Assembly (NCBI GenBank): GCA_018816095.1
Contig: JAHIWP010000087.1
Coordinates: 41,795 to 105,794 of the forward strand
DNA length: 64,000 bases
Source of the DNA: Gammaproteobacteria bacterium
GTDB taxonomy: Bacteria > Pseudomonadota > Gammaproteobacteria > Pseudomonadales > Pseudomonadaceae
Direction of reading: 5' to 3'
Shown here: positions 1 to 9,592 of the stretch, piece after piece
How positions within the stretch are numbered: position 1 is the stretch's first letter
Layout of the letters: the number at the start of each line of letters is the position of its first letter
The notes under the pieces: generated by a model
What the model was told of the DNA's origin: nothing
Seen by the model: the letters and a program-made list of their open reading frames with translations, nothing else
Database searches by the model: none
Program-made: the position numbers and the translations under genes

Positions 1-2
1 CC

Positions 3-707
3 ATGTCAGCCCTGTCCACCTACCCGATCACGCAGAAATGGCCCGCCCAGCACCCCGAGCGCTTACAGCTTTATTCGCTGCCCACCCCCAACGGGGTCAA
101 GGCTTCAATCATGCTGGAGGAGATTGGCCTGCCCTATGAAGCGCACCTGGTCAGCTTTGACAGCGATGACCAGCTCAGCAGCGAATTCCTCTCGCTCAAC
201 CCCAACAACAAAATTCCCGCCATCCTCGACCCCAACGGTCCAGGCGGCCAACCACTGGCGCTGTTCGAGTCAGGGGCCATCCTGATCTACCTGGCGGAAA
301 AAACCGGCCAGCTGCTGGCCCAAGACCCCGCCACACGTTATGAAACCCTGCAATGGCTGATGTGGCAAATGGGCGGCATCGGCCCGATGTTTGGTCAGTT
401 GGGCTTCTTCCATAAATTCGCCGGCAAGGATTACCCGGACAAACGCCCGCGCGACCGTTATGTCGCCGAATCCCAGCGCTTGCTCGGCGTGCTGGATAAA
501 CGCCTGCAAGGTCGCGCCTGGATCATGGGGGATGCTTACAGCATCGCCGACATCGCCACCTTCCCCTGGGTGCGCAACCTGGTGGGGTTCTACGAAGCGG
601 GCGAGCTGGTGGAGTTCGAGCGGTTCAGCAATGTACAGCGCGTGCTGCACGCATTCGTCGAGCGCCCAGCGGTGATCAAGGGACTGGCGACACCTGCTCG
701 CGGCTGA
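3..707 (+). CDS. Glutathione S-transferase, YghU/YfcG (Nu-class) type
   Basis: A 234-residue cytosolic GST, expected to use glutathione for disulfide reduction or conjugation. The thioredoxin-like N-terminal domain has the Nu-class TPNG at residues 28-31, a cis-proline segment NNKIPAI at 68-74 and the glutathione-binding FESGAI at 88-93. An all-helical GST C-terminal domain follows. The ATG lies two bases into the window, so a longer N-terminus cannot be excluded, but the start of the protein looks family-typical. The next gene on the same strand begins 75 bases after the stop. Family call is firm; substrate unknown. Confidence 0.85.
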   Translation: MSALSTYPITQKWPAQHPERLQLYSLPTPNGVKASIMLEEIGLPYEAHLVSFDSDDQLSSEFLSLNPNNKIPAILDPNGPGGQPLALFESGAILIYLAEKTGQLLAQDPATRYETLQWLMWQMGGIGPMFGQLGFFHKFAGKDYPDKRPRDRYVAESQRLLGVLDKRLQGRAWIMGDAYSIADIATFPWVRNLVGFYEAGELVEFERFSNVQRVLHAFVERPAVIKGLATPARG

Positions 708-782
708 CTTACAACACCCGCGCCCCCACAGCGCTACGAGAGTTTCTATGAATAACCACCTTCAACAGCCAGCGGTGACAGC

Positions 783-2492
783 ATGATTGAGGTAACCGAA
801 GTTTCCATTGCCGAGCTACGCGCCGCACTCGAAACCGGCCAGACCACGGCGGTCGAATTGGTACAGGCCTATCTTGCGCGCATCGCCGCCTACGACGGCG
901 CCGACACACCGACCCAGCTCAACGCGGTGGTGGTGCACAACCCCGAAGCGCTGCAGGAAGCCCAAGCCTCGGACGCACGCCGCGCACGTGGTGAGTGCCT
1001 CGGCCCACTCGACGGCATCCCGTACACGGCCAAAGACAGCTACCTGGTCAAAGGCCTTACCGCCGCCTCCGGCAGCCCAGCCTTCAAGGATTTGGTCGCC
1101 TACCGCGATGCCTTCACCATCGAACGCCTGCGCGGCGCCGGGGCCATTTGCCTGGGCAAGACCAATATGCCGCCTATGGCCAACGGTGGCATGCAGCGCG
1201 GCGTCTATGGCCGTGCCGAAAGCCCGTATAACGCCGACTACCTCACTGCGCCTTTCGCCTCCGGTTCGTCTAACGGTGCAGGCACCGCCACCGCCGCCAG
1301 CTTTGCCGCCTTCGGCCTGGCCGAAGAAACCTGGTCGAGCGGCCGTGGCCCGGCGTCCAACAATGGTTTGTGTGCCTACACGCCCTCGCGCGGGGTCATC
1401 TCGGTGCGCGGTAACTGGCCACTGACGCCGACCATGGACGTAGTCGTACCGTTCGCCCGCACCATGGCCGACCTGCTCGAAGTACTCGACGTCATAGTCG
1501 CCGATGATAGCGATACGCGCGGCGACCTCTGGCGCCTGCAGCCCTGGGTGCCGATTCCTCCGGCATCCTCGGTGCGTCCAGCAAGCTATGCGCAACTGGC
1601 CGCCAAGGCCGATGCCTTGGCCGGTAAACGCTTCGGCGTGCCGCGCATGTTTATCAATAAAGATGAAGACGCCGGCACCAGCGACAACCCTGGCATTGGT
1701 GGGCCGACGGGCCAACGCATCCACACCCGCCCGACGGTGATTGCCCTCTGGGAGCGAGCACGCCAGGCCCTGGAGGCGGCCGGGGCGCACGTCATCGAGG
1801 TGGACTTCCCGCTGGTGTCCAACTGTGAGGGCGATCGCCCAGGCGCGCCGACCGTTTACAACCGCGGCATCGTCACCCCGGAATTCCTGCATGACGAGTT
1901 GTGGGAGTTGAGCGGCTGGGCCTTCGACGACTTCCTGCGCGCCAACGGCGACCCCAAGCTCAATCGCCTGGCGGATGTCGATGGCCCGCAGATCTTCCCC
2001 CACGACCCCGGCACCCTGCCCAACCGCGAAGGCGACCTGGCCGCCGGCATGGATGAATACGTGCGCATGGCCGAACGCGGCATCACCCCGTGGAACGAAA
2101 TCAGCACCCTGCCCGACGGCCTGCGCGGCCTGGAAAAAACCCGCAAGCTCGACCTGGAGGACTGGATGGCGCAACTCGGCCTCGACGCCGTGCTGTTCCC
2201 CACCGTGGCCGACGTCGGCCCGGCGGACGCCGATGTAAACCCCGCGTCTGCCGACATCGCCTGGAGCAATGGCGTCTGGGTCGCCAACGGCAACCTGGCC
2301 ATCCGCCATCTGGGCGTGCCCACCGTCACCGTGCCAATGGGCGTGATGGCCGATATCGGCATGCCCGTCGGCCTGACCTTCGCCGGCCGCGCCTACGACG
2401 ACTCGGCCCTGCTGCGCTTTGCGTGTGCATTCGAGTCAACCGGCTCGAAACGCCTGGTACCGCCGCGTACCCCGCCACTAACGCGCGGCTGA
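783..2492 (+). CDS. Amidase-signature family hydrolase
   Basis: A 569-residue amidase-signature enzyme that hydrolyses C-N amide bonds of an unknown substrate. The Ser-cisSer-Lys triad can be placed: Lys84 in the LDGIPYTAKD segment, cis-Ser162 in GSSNGAG, and nucleophile Ser186 in the ETWSSGRGPAS segment. The usual DTGGS around the nucleophile is altered to ETWSS, so this is a divergent subfamily. The protein is longer than a typical 450-500-residue amidase. The ATG at 783 overlaps the stop of a 12-codon upstream reading frame (ATG at 748) in an ATGA arrangement, so translational coupling is possible. A strong terminator follows. Confidence 0.85.
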   Translation: MIEVTEVSIAELRAALETGQTTAVELVQAYLARIAAYDGADTPTQLNAVVVHNPEALQEAQASDARRARGECLGPLDGIPYTAKDSYLVKGLTAASGSPAFKDLVAYRDAFTIERLRGAGAICLGKTNMPPMANGGMQRGVYGRAESPYNADYLTAPFASGSSNGAGTATAASFAAFGLAEETWSSGRGPASNNGLCAYTPSRGVISVRGNWPLTPTMDVVVPFARTMADLLEVLDVIVADDSDTRGDLWRLQPWVPIPPASSVRPASYAQLAAKADALAGKRFGVPRMFINKDEDAGTSDNPGIGGPTGQRIHTRPTVIALWERARQALEAAGAHVIEVDFPLVSNCEGDRPGAPTVYNRGIVTPEFLHDELWELSGWAFDDFLRANGDPKLNRLADVDGPQIFPHDPGTLPNREGDLAAGMDEYVRMAERGITPWNEISTLPDGLRGLEKTRKLDLEDWMAQLGLDAVLFPTVADVGPADADVNPASADIAWSNGVWVANGNLAIRHLGVPTVTVPMGVMADIGMPVGLTFAGRAYDDSALLRFACAFESTGSKRLVPPRTPPLTRG

Positions 2493-2499
2493 AACAAAA

Positions 2500-2537
2500 A
2501 CGGGACTGACGCATAAAGCGCCAGTCCCGTTTTTTAT
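2500..2537 (+). terminator. Rho-independent terminator after the amidase gene
   Basis: Nine-base-pair perfect arms (ACGGGACTG / CAGTCCCGT) with a short extra CGC/GCG pairing near the loop, followed by a run of six T. It begins about 8 bases after the amidase stop. Confidence 0.9.
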
Positions 2538-2647
2538 ATCCAAGCAGCTCGCCGCCAAACCCGCTTTTTCCCCTGCTCGCTGCATAAGGCCTGGAGGCCG
2601 AAGGCTGCTCTGTCAATGACGCTCGCTCTGGCGCTCAGGCTGCCGGT

Positions 2648-3901
2648 TTAGCGGAATACAAATAGCTCATTGTGCAGATTACTCAGCGGAATCTGGTTGG
2701 CACGCATCAGGTCACTCACTTTGGCCAACAACTCTTTGGGGCCACAGAAGCTGACATGCACCTTATCTGGCGCACCTCTCGCGACTGCCTGGCGCAGGGT
2801 GTCTGCCAACGTTTCAAGACCGCCTGAGTTACCAACGCACTGCACACCGCGTTGCGCACTCATGGTTTGCAGCGTCTCAAACGGCGGGAAGGCACGCGAG
2901 GGATTGAAGCAATAAACCAAGGTGACTTTGTCGAAATCCTTAGCATTCGGGTCTTGCAGCCAGGAGATAAAAGGCGAAATACCAACACCGGCGCCCACCC
3001 ATATCTCCTGCTCAGCCTGAGCAGGCCGCTTAAAGCGTCCATAAGGGGCGTATATATCGGCGTGCATGCCCACTTCGGCGCACTCACACAGTTTTTTCGT
3101 GTAATCCCCCAGCCCCCTGATCACAAACTCAATTTGCCCGTTCGCTGTATTGGCGCTGGCTATTGTGAAGGGGTGCGGCTCACGCAGGCCTTTTTGCTGC
3201 ATGGAGAGGAAAGCAAACTGACCCGCTTTGAAGTCAAAGCGCTGATTAACCGGCTCCAGCGTCAAATGCAGGGCGCCCTTGTCTCGGGAGACAGCCACCA
3301 CCCGATACTCGCCAGCGCGCGCAACAAAGGGGTAAAGCACTAACTTGTAGAACGCCGCCACGACACCGGCCCCGCAGCACAGCACCAGCCAGATACCCGA
3401 AGGGCTGTCCAGGGTGATCGGCGATTTGAAGCTGAGCCAGTGCAAGATCACGATCAGAAACAGAGGCCCGGACAGCTTATGCCACAGCCGCCACTGGCTG
3501 TAAGGGATATTGCGGTTCAACGCGAGCAGCACAATAAGGCCCAGCGCGACGTAGCTCAATTGCCGCACAAGGCGCGTCCAGTACTTGGATAACTCCAAGA
3601 TAGGGACACTGTTCCACTCGTCCAGATTTGCCTTGAAGACGAAATGATAGGAGGCAAAAATCAGCGCCCAAACGCCCAGCCACTTATGCGTTTCGTAAAC
3701 CCGGTCCAAGCCACCAAACATGCTCTCGACAACTTTCCAACGGCTGGCGAGCAGGCAAGAAACAGCCATGTAGACCAGCGCCGCAGTGCCGAGCAGCAGG
3801 CTCAACGTCGCCGAGGTAAACCAGGTACTGCTTGGTATTTCAAGCAGTAACGTCAGTGCAGTGATCAGCAAAAGACTCACAATGCAGTGCCACGTTTTCA
3901 A
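2648..3901 (-). CDS. Ferric-reductase-like transmembrane flavoprotein (NOX/FRE type)
   Basis: A 417-residue membrane oxidoreductase. The N-terminal half has about five to six hydrophobic helices carrying the histidines expected for heme b ligation (His72, His86, His141, His154). The C-terminal half is a ferredoxin-reductase module with the FAD motif HPFTIAS at 243-249 and the NAD(P) motif VGAGVGISP at 302-310. It ends in an aromatic-Arg residue pair, as such reductases often do. No 2Fe-2S domain is visible. It should move electrons from NAD(P)H across the inner membrane to ferric iron or oxygen, but the acceptor cannot be told from sequence. Monocistronic. Confidence 0.8.
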   Translation of the reverse strand: MKTWHCIVSLLLITALTLLLEIPSSTWFTSATLSLLLGTAALVYMAVSCLLASRWKVVESMFGGLDRVYETHKWLGVWALIFASYHFVFKANLDEWNSVPILELSKYWTRLVRQLSYVALGLIVLLALNRNIPYSQWRLWHKLSGPLFLIVILHWLSFKSPITLDSPSGIWLVLCCGAGVVAAFYKLVLYPFVARAGEYRVVAVSRDKGALHLTLEPVNQRFDFKAGQFAFLSMQQKGLREPHPFTIASANTANGQIEFVIRGLGDYTKKLCECAEVGMHADIYAPYGRFKRPAQAEQEIWVGAGVGISPFISWLQDPNAKDFDKVTLVYCFNPSRAFPPFETLQTMSAQRGVQCVGNSGGLETLADTLRQAVARGAPDKVHVSFCGPKELLAKVSDLMRANQIPLSNLHNELFVFR

Positions 3902-4137
3902 CCTTAACTCTCCCTTATTTAATACGCAGTCCGCCTACCGCTATAAACATCTAACTCGCGAACGGCTTGAGTAATTGCCCAGTTTACTTGGTGACTTGGT
4001 AAGGCAAATGATCCGAGTCATCATGCTCTGGCTACGTTGGGCATAGCCCGCAACAGGCCGGCGGAGCATTGACGACGCGCGGGCTGCCCTCAGCACATCG
4101 GCGGGTTCAACACACAGCACGCAATACGCCGCCGCGC

Positions 4138-4947
4138 TTACGGCATGACATAGCGCTGCACAATCTGCTGATAACGACCATCCGCGACAAACGCACTCAA
4201 GACATCGGCATACGCCTGGACAAAGGCTGGATCGTTTGTGCGCTTGCTGAACGCCACTTCCGCGGCATCACTGGAGACCACAATGGCCGTGGGTTGTATC
4301 AGCGCGTCAAAACCTAACTGATGAATCTCATAACGCCCGGTATTTTCATCGGCAATCACGCCATCAATTCGGCCTTTACTGACCATTCGCCAGAGGCTGG
4401 CGCGATTGGTCGCAGTCGACACCCGCGCGGCAAATCCGGGGTCGCTCATTAACGTCAGGTAATCCGCGCCATAGGCCACGTTGGTCTGTGCCCCCAACCG
4501 GAAGGTGGTGTGCTGTAAATCGAGTAACCGCTCGCTCGGCCATTGGCCCCATGTAGACGACCGGGCAAACAAAATATTGCGCGAGGGCGGCAGAACCGTG
4601 CCGGAGAAGTAGGCATAGCGCTCACGCTCGGGCCGGCGAAAAGCGCCATGGAGAATATCCACTCGGCCCAGCTCCAGCTCTTTAAGCGCCCGCGCCCAAG
4701 GCAGCTTGCGTAACTTGGTTTGACAGCCCAGGCGAGCCAGCACCGCGCGGTTGAGTTCAATGGTAATACCGACCACACCGCCGTCAGCCGTTTGCATGCT
4801 AAAGGGTGGATCATCGTCCCAACGCAGGGTTTTCTCACAGGCGGCCGTTGCCAGGCCGGGCAGACAGGCCATGAGCAAGAGAACAAACAGTAGGCGGTAA
4901 TACGGGGCTGGCGAGCGGTTTAAGTCAACTGCTATCAAGATCGTCAC
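4138..4947 (-). CDS. Periplasmic solute-binding protein, family 3 (amino-acid type)
   Basis: A 269-residue protein with a hydrophobic signal peptide ending around residue 35 (…GLATA-AC). The rest resembles family-3 solute-binding domains (SBP_bac_3): the DDDPPFSM start, a central GRVDILHG segment and a GRIDGVIADE segment. No ABC permease or ATPase gene is adjacent, which is common for the many orphan members in Pseudomonas. They may feed a remote transporter or act as sensors. The ligand is unknown. The first codons lie 84 bases from the end of hrpA, which is on the same strand and upstream. Confidence 0.75.
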   Translation of the reverse strand: MTILIAVDLNRSPAPYYRLLFVLLLMACLPGLATAACEKTLRWDDDPPFSMQTADGGVVGITIELNRAVLARLGCQTKLRKLPWARALKELELGRVDILHGAFRRPERERYAYFSGTVLPPSRNILFARSSTWGQWPSERLLDLQHTTFRLGAQTNVAYGADYLTLMSDPGFAARVSTATNRASLWRMVSKGRIDGVIADENTGRYEIHQLGFDALIQPTAIVVSSDAAEVAFSKRTNDPAFVQAYADVLSAFVADGRYQQIVQRYVMP

Positions 4948-5031
4948 TCATGCAGGGCTCGATAGGGTCAGCCGAGTCTAGCAGCCTTCTACCGAGCCCA
5001 AGTAAGCCCGCCGCTCACCCAGGTTGCTCAA

Positions 5032-8000
5032 TCAGCCCTCGACGCTGCTCCATTGCTTGCTCAGGCGCCTGTCCGATACCGGCAATTTGGTGCCCAGTTG
5101 CTGGGCAAACAGCGACACGCGGTATTCCTCCAGCAACCAGCGATACAGCACCAGCTGCGGGTCACGCTTGCCTTCCTGGCTGTGCTTGGCCAACCCCGCC
5201 TGGTACTGCTCCCAGTAGCCCGCCAGCTCGCCGCTCCACACGCGGTCGCGTTGCACTTGGCCGGCGATCTTGTCCAGGCGCTGCTCGATAGCCTTAAGGT
5301 AACGCGGCACTTCCTTGAGCCACTGCGCCGGGGTTTCGCGGACAAAACCGGGGTACACCAGATTGCTCAGCTGCAGCTTGATATCGTTGAGCGCCATGGC
5401 CTGGGCCAGGTCGATCTTGCCTTTGAAGCGCTTCTGCAGGCCGTGCCAGAGTTTGAGTATCTCCAGAGTGAGTTTGGCCAGCCGCTCAGCATGGCTGGTC
5501 CAGTCGCCACGCTTGCGCTCGGCCAGCGCCGCCAGACCGGCCCCGTCACGCGGCAAGGGTTCGCTACCTTCGAGAATGCAACTGTCGAGGCTGGCCAACA
5601 GAATGTCTTCGACCAGGGCATCGATGCGGCCCATGTCACGGTAGAGCAGCGCCAGCTCGGTCAAGCCCGGTAGCTTGCCACGCAGGAACTTCGCCTGCTC
5701 AGCCAGTTGCTGCAGCAACAAACGCTGCAGCGCACGGCGATGCTGGAACTCGGCTTCGGCCAGGGTAGGGAAGCGCCCCTCCTTGACTACGCCCGCCTCT
5801 TCCACCAGCGCCGGATAAACCGTCATGGACAGGCCGGCGACCTGCTGCTGGGTCTTGGCGGCCACTTCACTGAAGGCTTTGGCCTCCACCGGCTGCTCGC
5901 TCTTGGCGGTTTTCGGCAAGGCCAGGCCGGCCTGCGTCGCCGCACTGAAGCGCGCCGTCAGTTCGGCCAGGTCGCGGCCTTCGCCCAGGGGTTTGCCCTG
6001 ATTGTCGACCACCTCGATATTCATGCGCAGATGGCCCTCAAGCTGCGCTGCGGATTCGGCCCAGGCCTCTTCACTGACCCGCGTGCCGGTCATGCGCGTC
6101 AACTCACGGCCCAGCGCTTCAGGCAGGCTGCCGTCGGCAAAGCTGATTTTGCTCAGCGCCGCGCCGACAAAGTCCGGCACCGGCACGAAGTTCTTCCGTA
6201 GCGCCTTGGGCAGGCCACGCACCAGGGCCATGCACTTGGCCTCCAGCAGACCCGGCACCAGCCATTCCAAACGCTCGGGCGGCAACTGCGGCAGCAACGG
6301 CGCGGGGACGCGCAGGGTTACACCGTCGCGCGGGTGATTGGGTTCGAAGTGGTAAGTCAGAGGCAGGGTCAGCTCGCCCAGGCGCAAGGTATCCGGGTAC
6401 TGCGCGGCGGTGATTTCTTTGGCGTCGCGGGCGAGCACATCTTCTTCACGCATGATCAGCAGCTGCGGATTCTTCGCACTTTCACTTTTGTACCAACTGT
6501 CGAAGGTCGCGGTCTGGTAGATGTTGGCCGGCAGACGCGCCTCGTAATAGGCGTAGAGCGTTTCCTCATCAGCGAGGATGTCACGACGGCGTGCCTTGGC
6601 TTCCAGCTCGTCGAGTTTTTCCAGCAGCTGGCGGTTGGCGGTCAGGCACTTGGCGCGGGAGTTAATTTCACCGCCAACCAGCCCTTCGCGGATAAACAAC
6701 TCGCGCGACACCACGGGGTCTATTGGGCCGAAATGCACCGCACGGCGCCCCACCACAATCAGGCCGTAGAGGCTGATCTGTTCATAGGCCACGACCTGGC
6801 CGCGCTTCTTCTCCCAGTGCGGTTCCAGGTGATTTTTCTTGATCAAGTGCGTGGCCAGCGGCTCGATCCAATCCGGCTCGATTTTGGCCACCATGCGCGC
6901 AAATAGCTTGGTGGTTTCCACCAACTCACTGGCCATTAACCAACTGGGTTTCTTACGGCCAATCACCGAAGACGGATGCACCCAGAAGCGCCGCTGGCGG
7001 GCACCGAGGTAGTCGCCGTCTTCGGTTTTCTGGCCGATCTGGCTAAGCAAGCCGGCGAGAATGGCCTTGTGCACAGCGGCGTAGCTTTTGCTGCGCTGGG
7101 CGGCCTGGTCTTTTTCGGCCAGCTCTTTTTCCTTTTGCACCGCCGAGAGCTGACGGTCTTTTGCAGGATGGTGTTGAGCAGAGCGATACCCATCATCTGG
7201 CCCGGCATGGGTATCGCTGCGCTCCACCCATCCTACGGTACCACCGCCCTTGGGCTTGGCTGACAACTGCAAATCACGGGTAATCAGTACCAACTGACGG
7301 TGGGAGTCGCGCCACTCACGCAGGCGTAAATAGTTGAGAAAGTTCTTCCGGCACCAGCTGCGCAGCGCGCTTGAGCCCAGCGCTTGGCGCTGCTCCTCGA
7401 AACCGCGCCAGAGGTTGATCAGCGCGGCAAAGTCGGAGTCGACATCCTTCCACTGCGCATGGGCCTGGTCGGCGGCCTGCTGGCGGTCGGACGGGCGCTC
7501 ACGCACATCCTGCACCGACAGCGCACTGGCGATAATCAGGATTTCTTCCAGGCTGCCCTGCTTGGCCCCTTCCAACACCATGCGGCCTAAGCGTGGGTCC
7601 ACCGGCAAGCGCGCCAACTGGCGGCCGAGTGGCGTCAGCTGGCCTTCGCGATTAACCGCCGAAAGCTCCTGCAACAGGTTGAAGCCGTCGCTGATGGCTT
7701 TGCCGTCTGGCGGCTCGATAAACGGGAAGGCGTCAATTTCACCGAGGCGTAGATGCAGCATCTGCAAAATTACTGCCGCCAGGTTGGTGCGCAGAATCTC
7801 CGGGTCGGTAAAGGCCGGGCGACCGATGAAGTCTTCCTCGCTGTACAAGCGAATACAGATACCCGGCTCGACCCGCCCGCAACGACCCTTGCGCTGGTTG
7901 GCGCTGGCCTGGCTGATGGCCTCAATCGGTAGGCGCTGCACCTTGGCGCGGTAGCTGTAGCGGCTGATCCGTGCCGTGCCGCTGTCGATTACATAACGGA

Positions 8001-9105
8001 TGCCCGGCACGGTCAGTGAAGTTTCCGCGACGTTGGTGGCCAGGACGATCTTGCGAGCGCCCATGGGCGCGAAAATCTTCTGCTGCTCGGCTGGGGTGAG
8101 GCGTGCATACAGCGGCAGTACTTCAGTCATGCGCAGGTTGGCTTTGCGCAGCACCTCGGCGGCGTCGCGAATCTCGCGTTCACCGGGCAGGAACACCAGT
8201 ACATCGCCGGGGCGTTTGCCCTCGGCTTTCTCAAACGCGCTGATTTCATCGAGGGTGGCGAGAATAGCCTGATCAACCGAGAGGTCTTCTTCAACCCGGT
8301 TGCCCTCCTCGTCCTGCTCAGCGGCCAGCGGTCGATACCAGGTATCTACCGGGAAGGTACGCCCGGATACCTCGACAATCGGCGCACCGTCAAAATGCTC
8401 AGAGAAACGCTGCAGGTCGATGGTCGCCGAGGTGATGATCAGCTTCAGGTCCGGCCGGCGCACCAGCAGGGTTTTCAGGAAGCCCAGCAGAAAGTCGATA
8501 TTCAGGCTGCGTTCGTGGGCTTCGTCGACGATGATCGTGTCGTACTTTTCCAGATAGCGGTCGTGCTGGGTTTCGGCCAGCAGGATGCCATCTGTCATTA
8601 ATTTGATCAGGCTGCGTTCGTTGCTCTGGTCCTCGAAACGCACCTGATAACCGACCAGCTCGCCCAGCGGCGTACCAATTTCTTCCGCCACCCGCGTGGC
8701 CACGCTGCGCGCCGCCAAACGTCGCGGCTGGGTGTGACCGATCAAGCCGTGCACACCACGGCCCAACTCCAGGCAGATTTTCGGCAGCTGCGTGGTCTTG
8801 CCCGAGCCGGTTTCACCGGCGATGACTACCACCTGATGTTTGCTGATCGCGGCCTTGATCTCATCGCGCTTGGCAGCAATCGGCAGCGCATCGTCGTAAC
8901 GCATCGGCGGCACGCTCAGGCGACGCGCCTCGACCTTGGCACGGGACGCCTCGAAGCGCTGCAGCCACTGCGCCAGCTTGGCCTCGTCCACCGGGCTCTG
9001 CTTACGCAACTCATGCAACTGGCGGCGCAGGCGATGACGATCGCCGAGCAGGGTCTGGTCGAGGTTTTTCAGCAGTTGGTCAACGGCGGGCGTGGCATCG
9101 GTCAT
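5032..9105 (-). CDS. hrpA: ATP-dependent RNA helicase HrpA (DEAH family)
   Basis: A 1357-residue DEAH-box helicase; E. coli HrpA is about 1300. It shows Walker A GETGSGKTTQLP near residue 96, DEAHERS near 193, the SATID motif, the QRKGRCGR motif VI and the long HrpA C-terminal region. HrpA family members act on RNA and rescue stalled ribosomes. Between REWRDSHRQL and YAAVHKAIL there is extra sequence of about 50 residues compared with E. coli. About 31 of these are encoded by an imperfect palindromic repeat (7163-7236) that reads through in frame, so the gene stays open. Monocistronic; starts at ATG 9105. Confidence 0.93.
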   Translation of the reverse strand: MTDATPAVDQLLKNLDQTLLGDRHRLRRQLHELRKQSPVDEAKLAQWLQRFEASRAKVEARRLSVPPMRYDDALPIAAKRDEIKAAISKHQVVVIAGETGSGKTTQLPKICLELGRGVHGLIGHTQPRRLAARSVATRVAEEIGTPLGELVGYQVRFEDQSNERSLIKLMTDGILLAETQHDRYLEKYDTIIVDEAHERSLNIDFLLGFLKTLLVRRPDLKLIITSATIDLQRFSEHFDGAPIVEVSGRTFPVDTWYRPLAAEQDEEGNRVEEDLSVDQAILATLDEISAFEKAEGKRPGDVLVFLPGEREIRDAAEVLRKANLRMTEVLPLYARLTPAEQQKIFAPMGARKIVLATNVAETSLTVPGIRYVIDSGTARISRYSYRAKVQRLPIEAISQASANQRKGRCGRVEPGICIRLYSEEDFIGRPAFTDPEILRTNLAAVILQMLHLRLGEIDAFPFIEPPDGKAISDGFNLLQELSAVNREGQLTPLGRQLARLPVDPRLGRMVLEGAKQGSLEEILIIASALSVQDVRERPSDRQQAADQAHAQWKDVDSDFAALINLWRGFEEQRQALGSSALRSWCRKNFLNYLRLREWRDSHRQLVLITRDLQLSAKPKGGGTVGWVERSDTHAGPDDGYRSAQHHPAKDRQLSAVQKEKELAEKDQAAQRSKSYAAVHKAILAGLLSQIGQKTEDGDYLGARQRRFWVHPSSVIGRKKPSWLMASELVETTKLFARMVAKIEPDWIEPLATHLIKKNHLEPHWEKKRGQVVAYEQISLYGLIVVGRRAVHFGPIDPVVSRELFIREGLVGGEINSRAKCLTANRQLLEKLDELEAKARRRDILADEETLYAYYEARLPANIYQTATFDSWYKSESAKNPQLLIMREEDVLARDAKEITAAQYPDTLRLGELTLPLTYHFEPNHPRDGVTLRVPAPLLPQLPPERLEWLVPGLLEAKCMALVRGLPKALRKNFVPVPDFVGAALSKISFADGSLPEALGRELTRMTGTRVSEEAWAESAAQLEGHLRMNIEVVDNQGKPLGEGRDLAELTARFSAATQAGLALPKTAKSEQPVEAKAFSEVAAKTQQQVAGLSMTVYPALVEEAGVVKEGRFPTLAEAEFQHRRALQRLLLQQLAEQAKFLRGKLPGLTELALLYRDMGRIDALVEDILLASLDSCILEGSEPLPRDGAGLAALAERKRGDWTSHAERLAKLTLEILKLWHGLQKRFKGKIDLAQAMALNDIKLQLSNLVYPGFVRETPAQWLKEVPRYLKAIEQRLDKIAGQVQRDRVWSGELAGYWEQYQAGLAKHSQEGKRDPQLVLYRWLLEEYRVSLFAQQLGTKLPVSDRRLSKQWSSVEG
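7163..7236. repeat. Palindromic repeat element embedded in frame in hrpA
   Basis: An imperfect inverted repeat of about 74 bp. Both arms end in GCGATACCCAT at the centre, and the outer ends carry (T/C)AGGATGG. Its reading in the hrpA frame gives the low-complexity peptide GWVERSDTHAG…GYRSAQHHP. Similar GTAGGRTGGG ends occur in the intergenic repeats near 26.2 and 42.6 kb, so I place it with that short palindromic class. The insertion is inferred from the E. coli comparison made from memory. Confidence 0.7.
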
Positions 9106-9201
9106 CAGATAATCGCGGGGTGGAGGTCAAGGGGAAGAGGTCGGCGATTGTCGCATTTTTGGCCGCAAGAAAACGACCGAGGGTGTTGGGTCGATCCGCA
9201 G

Positions 9202-9233
9202 GTTGGGTTAGTCGCGTAGCGGCGTAACCCAAC
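9202..9233. repeat. Short intergenic palindrome
   Basis: A perfect 9-bp arm pair (GTTGGGTTA / TAACCCAAC) with a GC-rich loop, between hrpA and the tautomerase gene. It looks like the REP-type intergenic palindromes of Pseudomonas; it could also act as a weak terminator of the tautomerase transcript. Confidence 0.55.
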
Positions 9234-9257
9234 GCCAAGGCAGATGGCGGGCGCTGG

Positions 9258-9446
9258 TTAGTCGCGTTCAGACCAGAGCACGCCGCCGGTGGCCCAATCG
9301 CTTTTCTTCACTTCCTCGAAGATCACATCAACCGCACCGGCATCGCAGCCGAGCACGCGGGTCGAGGCTTCGGTCAGGGCTTTGGCGTATTCGCGCTTGG
9401 TTTCGTTGGAGCGACCTTCAAATATTTTGACCACGATGGTAGGCAT
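9258..9446 (-). CDS. 4-oxalocrotonate tautomerase family protein
   Basis: A 62-residue protein of the usual tautomerase length. After removal of Met1 the N-terminal residue is Pro, the catalytic base of the family (MPTIVVKIFEGR). Arg12 is in the position of the conserved Arg that binds substrate carboxylates. A GAGG ribosome-binding site lies 9 bases before the ATG. It stands alone, not in an aromatic-degradation operon, so the physiological substrate is unknown. The protein would form hexamers or dimers of trimers by analogy with XylH-type enzymes. Confidence 0.85.
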   Translation of the reverse strand: MPTIVVKIFEGRSNETKREYAKALTEASTRVLGCDAGAVDVIFEEVKKSDWATGGVLWSERD

Positions 9447-9545
9447 CTAATAATCCTCAAAACAGGGGAAACAGGACTGCTTAGATCGGTCACGGCGATC
9501 CGTTTGGCGCAGTTGCGCGCGGGCATTATCTGACCGGCAGAACAG

Positions 9546-9576
9546 AAAAACAAAGGGCCGCTCAGAGCGGCCCTTT
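9546..9576 (-). terminator. Terminator of the ABC-exporter operon
   Basis: A perfect 11-bp stem (AAAGGGCCGCT / AGCGGCCCTTT) with a 3-base loop, followed on the minus strand by a T run, just after the stop of the GldG-like gene. Confidence 0.85.
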
Positions 9577-9592
9577 GCAGGTGCAGACAAAA

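Noticed and set aside
816-2309. A 497-residue open frame opposite the amidase gene
   Set aside because: It is the antisense shadow of a GC-rich gene; no motif or ribosome-binding site, while the plus-strand amidase has full catalytic motifs.
7153-7255. A frameshift or pseudogene in hrpA at the repeat
   Set aside because: The frame stays open through the repeat and all helicase motifs and the C-terminal region are in one frame.
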